Positions 49,001 through 59,694 of a stretch of 64,000 nt of DNA are shown piece after piece (positions within the stretch are counted from its first letter, which is position 1; each line of letters begins with the position of its first letter). Source of the stretch: Chaunax sp. Z400 (lineage: Eukaryota; Chordata; Actinopteri; Lophiiformes; Chaunacidae); NCBI GenBank assembly GCA_037577475.1, contig CM075189.1, positions 35,127,818-35,191,817 on the forward strand. Reading direction: 5' to 3'. Made by a program: the position numbers and the translations under genes. The notes below the pieces were generated by a model. That model was given only the letters and a program-made list of their open reading frames with translations, was not told where the DNA came from and made no database searches.

Positions 49001-52000
49001 GTACACAAAACATTCTTATCTGTCTGCGAGGTTAATGGACTGATAACCAAAATGCACCGCAACCCCTCCTCTGAATGGAAGCCTGTAAACTAGCCAATCA
49101 CAACAGAGTATTTCTCTTGATGTCATTCTGATACATCTTGGTCCCTACCCTCATTCACACACACACACATGAATGAAGAATTTGGAGGTGGTAAATACCC
49201 AGTGTTTTTTCCAGCTATTTTTTGATTTAGTCCCAGTCTTGTGTTAGTTTAACATATTATTATAACATATTATATCATTATTCTGTTTCTTTAGTCAACA
49301 CACATATATATATATATCTATATATATATATAGGATGATTGGTGATAAAATTAGAGGAAATTTCTGAATGAGCCCTCTTGACTGTAGAGTTTTGTGGTAG
49401 AGCCTATGTTTCTCTTCTTGTGCACTGATTCACTTTTAGCTAAACAACCGATCAGAGTGATTTCTCACTGTGGGTCAATGGTGTGGGACACACTGAACAA
49501 ACCTGTCCATCAGAGCACTTATGGGTCTGTGCCAAGGGTCTCATTGTCTGACAATCGATCCAATGACTATGTTACAGCAACATAAATGCATTCCTAGATC
49601 CTATAAAGTACTTCGGTGTGGACGGAATCATCGCTTAAGACGTTTTAGGTTTTCAAACTGATGACATCTGAGATATTTAACCACACACACCAAAAAAAAA
49701 AGAACAGAAAAAAAACACTGAGTGGACAGTTTGTAAAGGAAGAGTTATTTCTAATTCTGTGGTCCAGTGGGTCTAATTTCAAACAAGTCAGATCCATAGA
49801 TCTCAATCCAAGTCTTTGACCCAACTACTGGTTCAGCATCAGATTTCAATTCATCTTATTGATCTCCCCATTGTTTGCGGTTTTGTCTTTTTCAGCATTA
49901 ACAGATGCTATTGGCATTTTGATATTGACCACTTTGACATAACAGCTCCCCAGTATTCCTCTGACTTTCCTTCGCTCTTTGTCCCTGACTCATGTTGTTC
50001 TTTGGCCCCCTTGGCACTGGCTGAGAGGTGGTGAGCTGTGACAAATGACTTTACAAGCGATCAGTTAAAATAACCAATAGATGGGTTGATTGATTCTGTC
50101 ATTGACTTCCAATTGAAAACCGGTGCACACCCAAAGGTTAAACACCTAAAAGGTAAGGAAATACACCAGCAGGTAATTTCATACAGTACATTGCAACCTC
50201 ATCCATGTTGCAGGAACATCCTGTTTGACTGTTAGGTCTTTAAGCACATGTGGAAGAGTTAGAGAGCTTTTCCTCCTACGCCTGTCTCACTCTTATCTCA
50301 ATATGTGAATAAAAAGGTCATCAAAATTCAAGGAAGGAATTTTAATAGCTGGCGTTTTTGTTAGATGTCAATTTGCATTTATTATGGAAGTCCTTGAGAT
50401 TGTAGTCTCCATAGATGACCAGAGTCAAGTAAACTTTATTTATTTAGGCTATTTTCACACATAAGTTTAAGGGGTTTACAATCTGTGTAGCACACAACAT
50501 CCTCTAGCCATAAAAAAACTTTAACAGCGAAAAACTGGGAGAAACCTTAATAGCATTGGACAACCAGGATGACAAAAGTATAAATAGATTGTAAACATAT
50601 ATGAAGAATATGGATCTTGAGCAGCTTAAGGTGTTGGGAAACAGACCTGAGCCACACAAACTCCTCTCCACCATGGAGATCTGGAAAGAGGACAGACTAC
50701 ACAAACACACAGGACCAAAACGCTCACACAGATAGGAGAAGAGAAAAAAACATACAGGGGGAGAGAGAGACAAGGACAATATGCAAACAAGGTCAGAGAG
50801 AGAGGGAGAGAAGAGGGTGATTCTCATGGAGGGTGAGGAGGACAAACATGGACTCCATTTATAAAGGTGTGGCAACATCAGACAATCCAGCAAGAACAAG
50901 CAAGATTTTTAGAAGTATGCAACCAAAGCTCTCCGCGCCACTACTCTGAAACACATGAACGTGCACTGGGTGACAACACTGCATACTGCATTTGAATATT
51001 CTAATGGAAGTATGTGTATTTGGAACACAGCACAAGTTTTAAGTGGATCTAGTTCATTTTCAGGGCAGAGTTTGTAAAGTACCACACCTGTTATTCACAA
51101 AAAAAGCACTAAATTCAAAAGGCCAAGACTTCCTGTTGGGTTTAAGTGATGGCGCCCAGAGGCTTTTTTATAATTTGATATGATTTACAGTATGTATTTA
51201 GGGGACGCTGTGGAGCCACATTGCAATTTTCACAATTTGTGTGCCATTTTTTTTTCTGAGTAGCCGTTCCATCCCTGGGTATCCTCGATGGTCGGCCTCG
51301 AATAAAGCCTGATTATATTTTTGAGTTACTTAATTGCTTCAGCAGATATATGTAAATTGTTTTCAGTAACAGCAGAGTTGTTTTAGCTTTAAATCTTGGT
51401 ATCATTCCCCCTGATATCAGTGCTACCACTCTGCAAGACTGCGTCATCACATGAAATCACGCCCATCACTCTACGCAGTTTCTTTTCATACGCTCTGTCC
51501 CCTCCCTCCTTGTCTGTGGCTGGCACTCCTCCCTCGTCCCACTTTCATTGACAGAATCTGAGATAGACATCATGGGCTCGTTGTTTTTTTTATGTTTCCT
51601 CCCCCCCTCTCTCCCTCCCTCGCACACACTCTCTGCAGGTGTCCCTCCCCACTCCGTTTCATTCATAGCGCTGTGCCGAGCAGGATGACTCATCCTACAG
51701 TGTTAAAGACGTGAATTGCTCACTGAGTTCATCCTAACACTTGGTCCTCTTCCAGTGTCTCTCACCCTCTCCCACTCCCTCCCACTGTGAGGCACCCATC
51801 CGTAGCTCGGCTCCGTCATAGGTGAGCACTGATAGACAGGAGGAGTAAGTGGCTGCGACAGAGGAGCACATGTTTTAAATGCAGATGGATCTGTCTGACA
51901 TCAACCTCCTGTCAGCTCCCTGATACTGGTACCGGACTTATCACCAGCACCAGAGCCTGGACTCACGTGTCACGTGACTTTCACAGTTCACTTACACTAA

Positions 52001-52370
52001 ATTCGACTGAGACAAAATCCTTCTAATGTTTGACTTTTTGAGACATTTTCCACAATTATCTACAAGTTTGAAGAAGACGCAGATCAGTTTAAACTCTTTA
52101 ATTAGATTTATATCCCCATACATCAAAATGTGTTATTATCATAGATCCAGTCACTCTAGATTCCTTTACACAACTTTATCTAAAGGATGAGAAACTCGTC
52201 AAGCGTAGGTAAATTGCTAGATATTTGTGAGTTAAAAACAGAAATAGTACAGACTGTAGACGTGGTCTTCACTGGTGCTTCTATAGAATAATTGGAGTAT
52301 TAGACCTATTTACTATGGCAGTCTTATACACTGTTGCTCTCGTGACAGACAAAAGCAAAGCAAAGCTAAG
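49001..52370. other. Gene-poor intergenic region, right of the gap
   Basis: No supported exon. It has an AT microsatellite at 49303-49332, a dispersed repeat at 50425-50600, a GA-rich tract at 50755-50820 and a CT-rich tract at 51595-51660. Confidence 0.55.
50425..50600. repeat. Dispersed teleost repeat (TTTATTTA ... GGGAGAAACCT type)
   Basis: The stretch CTTTATTTATTTAGG, followed about 100 bp later by AAAAACTGGGAGAAACCTT, resembles a family of short interspersed fish repeats. The family name is not certain from sequence alone. Confidence 0.45.
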
Positions 52371-52374
52371 CAAA

Positions 52375-52480
52375 GCAAATTTATTTATATAGCACATTTC
52401 GTACACTGAGGTAATTCAAAGTTCTTTGCATAAAAATTTAAAATAAAAACATAAAAGATCAAAGCATAAAAAAACAACTA
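52375..52480. repeat. Dispersed teleost repeat (TTTATTTATATAGCAC type)
   Basis: The stretch AAATTTATTTATATAGCACA, followed by AATTCAAAGTTCTTTGCATA, is a motif pair common in fish interspersed repeats. It is preceded by a short AAGCAAAGC tandem. Confidence 0.5.
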
Positions 52481-52599
52481 ACAGTATAACATGCATACAT
52501 AGCGCAATACATTAATGCATCAATCAATCATTTTCTCTCTTATTGCAATCAACAACAGTAGAACCAGCAGAAGGTACCTTTGTACATCTGAATGAGACA

Positions 52600-52950
52600 A
52601 ACTGGGATTTAATGCAGGGGTTCCCGCAACGTCATCACCGCAGACACTGCCCTGAATCTTTATGGACAGAATTTCTAGGCGGGGTGTCCGGTTTGGTGGA
52701 CTCGGGATCGCTTCTCTGCTTTTTGCAGATGATGTGGTCCTGTTAGCTTCATCATGCCATGACCTCCGGCTGTCATTGGGACAGTTTGCTGCCGAGTGTG
52801 AAGCACCTGGGATGAGAATCAGCACCTCCAAGTCTGAGGCCGTGGTTCTCAGTGGGAAAAGGGTGGATTGCTCTCTCCAGGTTAGGGAATGAGCTGCTGC
52901 CCCAAGTGGAGGAGTTTAAGTATCTCGGGGTCTTGTTCATATTAACATTA
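52600..52950 (+). mobile_element. LINE reverse transcriptase fragment
   Basis: Plus-strand frames show the reverse transcriptase core LLFADDVVLLASS, then FAAECEAPGMRISTSKSEA, and after a frame change LPQVEEFKYLGV, in the order expected for a LINE. The catalytic FADD box is intact, but the copy covers only about 110 codons and is frameshifted. Confidence 0.8.
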
Positions 52951-53479
52951 TACTACTTATTTGAGTGATGCAGGACTTGGTCAATGTGTGTGTGTGTGTG
53001 TGTGTGTAGGAGAGAGGGAAACATTACAGTTATACCAGCAAGCTCCTATGTCTGGAGAGGAGGAGTGATACAGGATAAAAGGTACAGATGGAGGAGCACA
53101 CACATGCACATACATCATTCACTGCTTCCTCTTAAACTAAGTGCAACAAGAGCGCTCAGAGAGAGCAAACCTCCACCAAGGCCCAACAATCCTCGACATA
53201 ATTGTTAGGGCCTGTGTCCACCAAAGCATTTTTTCCTGAGGCCAGCTTATTTTTAAAAAATTATTTGCAATGGGAGCGCCGTGTATTTATACTACGCTAC
53301 AGACATCAGCGTGACGAGGCGCTGAGCGTCTTTTCTGTGCTGAGTGGCGCTTGTCACTGTCACTTTTTACCCAACTGTCCAATCCCAGTGGAGAAGGGGC
53401 GGGACTCACATAGACCTCTGTGGTGAACATCCATAAGACACCACACGGAGTAGGTGGAATGATCATCAATGACCAGGGA

Positions 53480-54150
53480 GGGAGGGAGGCGGGGCTCCAG
53501 GCCTCAGGATTGGTCTCCGAAACACAACGCCTGGTTATCTGGTTTTTTATCTATCTGGTCCCAAGTCCTGGTTAGTCCTCTCTGACTGGCCATTCGTCTG
53601 AGGATGAAAGCCAGAGGAGAGACTGACTGAAGCCCCCAGAGCTTTACAAAACGCCCTTAAAAAACTTGGGAGATGAACTGGGGACCCCGGTCCGACACAA
53701 TGTCAAAAGGTATGCCATGGAGGCGAAAAACATGTTGAACTAGGAGCTGAGCAGTTTCATGAGCTGAGGGTAATTTGGTAAGTGCTACAAAATGGGCTGA
53801 CTTGGAAAACCTGTCTACGATGGTCAATAAGGTGGTGTTGCCTCGAGATGGGGGTAAACCAGTAACAAAGTCCAGAGCGATGTGGGACCATGGACGACTG
53901 GGGACTGGCAAGGGTCTCAGAAGACCTGCTGGAGGGCAGTCGGAGGCCTTGTTGCGGTCACACCGTGCAAGCTTCACGTTGCGGGACCCAGGACGATAAG
54001 TCAAGGTGAAGTTAAATCTACTGAAATACAGGGCCCACCTGGCCTGTGGGAGGTTAGCCGCTTAGCTGACTGGATGTAGGCCAGATTCTTATGGTCAGTC
54101 CAAATGATAAAAGGCCGTTCGGCGTATATAGGGCTTTGACCCAAGATGAT
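53480..54150 (-). mobile_element. Ty3/Gypsy pol remnant: RNase H end and integrase
   Basis: The minus strand shows WTDHKNLAYIQSAKRL (RNase H end) at about 54050-54110, then TYRPGSRNVK, then an integrase core with LLTIVDRFSKSAHF and IVSDRGPQF at 53657-53870. These are Ty3/Gypsy hallmarks. The segment between RNase H and integrase is deleted, frames are broken, and the integrase continues degraded to about 53480. The element is inactive. Confidence 0.85.
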
Positions 54151-54159
54151 GTTCTGCCT

Positions 54160-55290
54160 CGAAGCAGTCCAATAATATACTGACCAACAGTGGAAACGCA
54201 TAATTTTAAAAACCCTGTAATTTCTATTCATTAGCCCTAATCTACTGAAACAAACAATCATGTGATACACTGAATAGACTTTTTTAAGTACCCACAACCA
54301 AAACATATTAAATCATGAATAACCATCATTTAGTCATAACATAGAAATAACAGTCATTGGTGCATTTCAGAGTAAACGATGATGTTGGTGAGATTTTTCT
54401 CTGCATGATTGAAAAGACCTGGCCAAGGTGATAATTTACCAGGTCTAAGTAATGTCCTGGAGAAACAACTGAAGGATCCCCGAAAAAACTTATGTGAACG
54501 TGCAGTTGGGATGCTATGGTTGGAACTAGGCAGACACGTGCGGCACAGATGTTCCAGATGTTATGGCTGATTGCAAAATGGACGGAGATCACATTAAGCA
54601 ACAAGTCCGGATTTAACTTGTACACAGCTGACGGTCATTGGCATTTGTACCATCGCAGCGGAGACCGCAATCTGCCGCATATGTCCAAGAAATAGATTGT
54701 TTGGTGGTGCGTCATGAAGTGTGGGGGGGGCACTGCTAATGGATGACGGGCAAAACTTGTCCACATTCACGGCCATCCGGCTCTAGGTCCACACGTCATA
54801 CCCAGGATACAGCAATCAGGCACCACCTTAATGCATGACAATGCACTCTATGGGACGTTCAGGATCACCGGGTGAGACGGGAAGATCCCGCTCCAGAAAC
54901 ATATACATAACTTGTAACAGCACTGCAGGAAGAATAGCATGTCATCCTACAAGTCCAGATTAACATCCAGTCAGGAGGTGTAAAATAGTGATAAATGCTG
55001 GAGGTAGACACGCACGGTAGTGAATATTTTGTTCTCCGTCTCACCATCCACACTTTCTGACATGTAAATACTAAGACAAAAACCACTAATCTGCACAAAA
55101 ATGATTTGTCTGTATGGCTAAGGGGTGAATAAAGATGTGTGAACCATAATCTGCATTTGCTATTTAATATGGACAGGACGGCATGACATGAAAAAAATGC
55201 GTTTCTACTGATGATCAGTAGGCTATAAGATGAATCTTGCTCTAATCGGTAAAAAAGGTCTGAGGATGCTGTTTAAATAAACTCGCCCGA
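54160..55290. mobile_element. Unassigned insertion splitting the Gypsy element
   Basis: This stretch lies between the Gypsy pol remnant and the Gypsy gag start, both on the minus strand. It shows no Gypsy protein similarity that I can see. Short open pieces on both strands suggest a decayed DNA transposon, but I cannot name the family or find its ends. Confidence 0.35.
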
Positions 55291-55299
55291 GAAGGGCTC

Positions 55300-55620
55300 A
55301 GGATTAGTGGTGTAAGACTCACCGGGTGTGGCTTGGGGTATACGGGCAGTGGAGCGGACTGAGGCGCCGGGCGCGGAGCGAGCAGAGGTCCGGCGGCGGA
55401 GCGGCTGCAGTGTAGGGAAAGGCCAATCTGGAAGATAGATCGGTCATCTGTTCAAACATGGCCTGGTTGTTTTCCGACAGTGTCTGGTGGCGTTGTGCGT
55501 GTTGTCCGAGGAGAGCGCTGTGTGCACAGCGGAGGACCAGACGCTGTTTCCACCGGGCCGCTGGGTCCATGGTCTGGCCGGATCGTTCTGTTACAAACTA
55601 GACCTGCTGAACCCAAAATA
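55300..55620 (-). mobile_element. Ty3/Gypsy 5' part: gag start
   Basis: A minus-strand frame starting MDPAARWKQ at 55570 and ending near 55322 has the look of a Gypsy gag N-terminus (short, Gln/Leu-rich helix). It is followed upstream by TTTGTAACAGAACG-type leader sequence at about 55585-55600. With the pol remnant to its left it defines one broken element in minus orientation. Confidence 0.55.
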
Positions 55621-56404
55621 GCGGACACAGAGAGGAGGCCAGGAAAAAGGATATGAACTGTTTAATTAAACACAAAAAGTCTCCACAGGAAAATTAACTC
55701 CAGAACTTCACAGGGAATGATCGGGCTGGGCAGGAGGAGCAGGAAGGCAGGTGTGTCTGATCCTACAGACAAAGGAGAGGTGGATTCAAAAAACTGGTTT
55801 AAAAAAACAGGAATCACTTAGCAGATTTGGCCGAAGAGTCATAGTTACCACGCTGGCGAAGTCTTGTGAGGAGAGCCGGTGTCTTATTCTGCCACTGATT
55901 GAAGATTGGTTGAAGATGAGCTGGATGATGATGATGAACAGCTGTGGTGGAGTGAGGGAGAAACCAGGTATCCACGCCGGCCCGACAGCGATGTAAACAA
56001 AGAACCACGTGGAGACATACAAAAACAGACGCAGATCCTAACATTCACTTAATTACAAGGAAGGTAACAACATAAGGTATAATGGCTGGAGTCAAAATCT
56101 GAACCACAACAATAGTAGCGATACACAGCTAACCAGCTATCATATCAAAGAATACTGGACATAAGAACAACTGCGTGTTAGCATGCTAAACCGAGTGGGT
56201 AATTCTCACTAATGACACCTTATAGCACATTTCTAATTCATTTAGCTGCTCTGAGCTTTACTACAGTTGTCCCTGCATTTTGTTTTGCATTTTATAACAA
56301 TTAATTAAATATTTAACAAGACAATGACAAAAGTCACACATATTAGCAGCTAAAACGTTCTGGCAATTTCTCGGCCACCTCACTCTATCGCTGCGCAGGA
56401 CGAA

Positions 56405-56490
56405 AGACCTCTAACCAATCAGAGCAGGTGTAGAGTTGTTGTCGTTCAAACAGGTATAAAAGTCGATGTTAGCTGTCTATCGTGGTTCTT
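56405..56490 (+). promoter_or_regulatory. Promoter of the plus-strand HIPK-like kinase
   Basis: A CCAAT box (AACCAATCAG near 56413) and a TATA box (GTATAAAAG at 56454-56462) are correctly spaced for transcription starting near 56490, about 150 bp before the ATG at 56641. No upstream ATG is apparent in the leader. Confidence 0.6.
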
Positions 56491-56640
56491 TTTCAGTTGT
56501 CGCTGAGAAAGTAACAAACATTTGAGACGAGTCTTATCTTGCGGAGAGCAAACTATTCAAAGTTTTGGAAGATTCATCCTTGAAGTTTTATCTTCAACAG
56601 AAGTTTCATCTCAACTGAGAATATTTCATCTTTAAAGATT

Positions 56641-58522
56641 ATGACGAATTCACTGCAACCATCAGATTTGTCTTTCGACACCGACACCTCAGCTGAGCAG
56701 ATTTCCCTTTCAAAGATGTCATCACCAGGTAAGACTAAACACACTAAACTGTACATGATGCTAAATACATATACTATACAACGCACTGAACCTGTACCTA
56801 AACTGTAAAAATGTAACCCAGGACAGAGCAGCTCTGTGTCAAGAAGGTATAATTTATGTAAACATGGTTGAGAACAAGTGTGTTTGTTCACGGTTCAGAT
56901 GTGTTTTAAGGTGTGCTTTGTTCACGGTTCAGCTGTTTGTTTATGGTCTTATTTTTGCTCATGGTGTGTGTGTGTGTGTTTTCACGGTTGTGGTGTGTGT
57001 GCGCGTGTTTTCACGGTTGTGGTGTGTGTGCGCGTGTTTTCGCGGTTGTGGTGTGTGTGTGTGTTTTCGCGGTTGTGGTGTGTGTGTGTGTTTTCGCGGT
57101 TGTGGTGTGCGTGTGTGTTTTCGCGGTTGTGGTGTGTGTGTGTGTTTTCGCGGTTGTGGTGTGTGTGTGTGTTTTCGCGGTTGTGGTGTGTGTGCGCGGG
57201 TTTTCGCGGTTGTGGTGTGTGCGCGTGTTTTCGCGGTTGTGGTGTGTGTGTGTGTGTGTTTTCGCGGTTGCGGTGTATGTGCGCGTGTGTGTGTTTTCGC
57301 GGTTGCGGTGTGTGTGCGCGTGTGTGTTTTCGCGGTTGCGGTGTGTGTGCGCGCGTGTGTTTTCGCGGTTGCGGTGTGTGTGCGCGTGTGTGTGTGTTTT
57401 CGCGGTTGCGGTGTGTGTGCGCGTGTGTGTGTGTGTTTTCGCGGTTGCGGTGTGTGTGCGCGTGTGTGTGTGTTTTCGCTGTGTGTGTGTGTGTGTGTGT
57501 TTTCGCTGTGTGTGTGTGTGTGTTTTCGCTGTGTGTGTGTGTGTGTGTGTTTTCGCTGTTGCTGTGTGTGTGAGTGTGTTTTCGCTGTTGCTGTGTGTGT
57601 GAGTGTGTTTTTGCTGTTGCTGTGTGTGTGTGTGTGTGTGTTCGCTGTTGCTGTGTGTGTGTGTGTGTGTGTTCGCTGTTGCTGTGTGTGTGTGTGTGTG
57701 TGTTTTCGCTGTTGCTGTGTGTGTGTGAGTGTGTTTTCGCTGTTGCTGTGTGTGTGTGAGTGTGTTTTCGCTGTTGCTGTGTGTGTGTGTGTGTGTTCGC
57801 TGTTGCTGTGTGTGTGTGTGTGTGTGTGTGTTCGCTGTTGCTGTGTGTGTGTGTGTGTGTTTTCGCTGTTGCTGTGTGTGTGTGTGTGTTTTCGCTGTTG
57901 CTGTGTGTGTGTGTGTTTTCGCTGTTGCTGTGTGTGTGTGTGTGTGTGTGTTTTCGCTGTTGCTGTGTGTGTGTGTGTGTGTGTGTTTTCGCTGTTGCTG
58001 TGTGTGTGTGTGTGTGTGTGTTTTCGCTGTTGCTGTGTGTGTGTGTGTGTGTGTTTTCGCTGTTGCTGTGTGTGTGTGTGTGTGTGTTTTCGCTGTTGCT
58101 GTGTGTGTGTGTGTGTGTGTTTTCGCTGTTGCTGTGTGTGTGTGTGTGTTTTCGCTGTTGCTGTGTGTGTGTGTGTGTTTTCGCTGTTGCTGTGTGTGTG
58201 TGTGTGTTTTCGCTGTTGCTGTGTGTGTGTGTGTGTTTTCGCTGTTGCTGTGTGTGTGTGTGTGTGTGTTTTCGCTGTTGCTGTGTGTGTGTGTGTGTGT
58301 GTTTTCGCTGTTGCTGTGTGTGTGTGTGTGTGTGTGTTTTCGCTGTTGCTGTGTGTGTGTGTGTGTGTGTGTTTTCGCTGTTGCTGTGTGTGTGTGTGTG
58401 TGTGTGTTTTCGCTGTTGCTGTGTGTGTGTGTGTGTGTGTGTTTTCGCTGTTGCTGTGTGTGTGTGTGTGTGTGTGTTTTCCCTGTTGCTGTGTGTGTGT
58501 GTGTGTGTGTTTTCCCTGTTGC

Positions 58523-58555
<33 letters not shown>

Positions 58556-59662
58556 GCTGTTGCTGTGTGTGTGTGTGTGTGTGTTTTCGCTGTTGCTGTG
58601 TGTGTGTGTGTGTGTGTTTTCGCTGTTGCTGTGTGTGTGTGTGTGTGTTTTCGCTGTTGCTGTGTGTGTGTGTGTGTGTTTTCGCTGTTGCTGTGTGTGT
58701 GTGTGTGTGTGTGTTTTCGCTGTTGCTGTGTGTGTGTGTGTGTGTGTTTTCGCTGTTGCTGTGTGTGTGTGTGTGTGTTTTCGCTGTTGCTGTGTGTGTG
58801 TGTGTGTGTGTGTTTTCGCTGTTGCTGTGTGTGTGTGTGTGTGTGTGTGTTTTCGCTATTGCTGTGTGTGTGTGTGTGTGTGTTTTCGCTGTTGCTGTGT
58901 GTGTGTGTGTGTGTTTTCGCTGTTGCTGTGTGTGTGTGTGTGTGTGTTTTCGCTGTTGCTGTGTGTGTGTGTGTGTGTTTTCGCTGTTGCTGTGTGTGTG
59001 TGTGTGTGTGTTTTCGCTGTTGCTGTGTGTGTGTGTGTGTGTGTTTTCGCTGTTGCTGTGTGTGTGTGTGTGTGTTTTCGCTGTTGCTGTGTGTGTGTGT
59101 GTGTGTTTTCGCTGTTGCTGTGTGTGTGTGTGTGTGTTTTCGCTGTTGCTGTGTGTGTGTGTGTGTGTGTTTTCGCTGTTGCTGTGTGTGTGTGTGTGTG
59201 TGTGTTTTCGCTGTTGCTGTGTGTGTGTGTGTGTGTGTGTTTTCGCTGTTGCTGTGTGTGTGTGTGTGTGTGTGTTTTCGCTGTTGCTGTGTGTGTGTGT
59301 GTGTGTGTGTTTTCGCTGTTGCTGTGTGTGTGTGTGTGTGTGTGTTTTCGCTGTTGCTGTGTGTGTGTGTGTGTGTGTGTTTTCGCTGTTGCTGTGTGTG
59401 TGTGTGTGTGTGTGTTTTCGCTGTTGCTGTGTGTGTGTGTGTGTGTGTGTTTTCGCTGTTGCTGTGTGTGTGTGTGTGTGTGTGTGTTTTCGCTGTTGCT
59501 GTGTGTGTGTGTGTGTGTGTGTTTTCGCTGTTGCTGTGTGTGTGTGTGTGTGTGTGTTTTCGCTGTTGCTGTGTGTGTGTGTGTGTGTTTTCGCTGTTGC
59601 TGTGTGTGTGTGTGTGTGTTTTCGCTGTTGCTGTGTGTGTGTGTGTGTGTTTTCGCTGTTGC

Positions 59663-59694
<32 letters not shown>

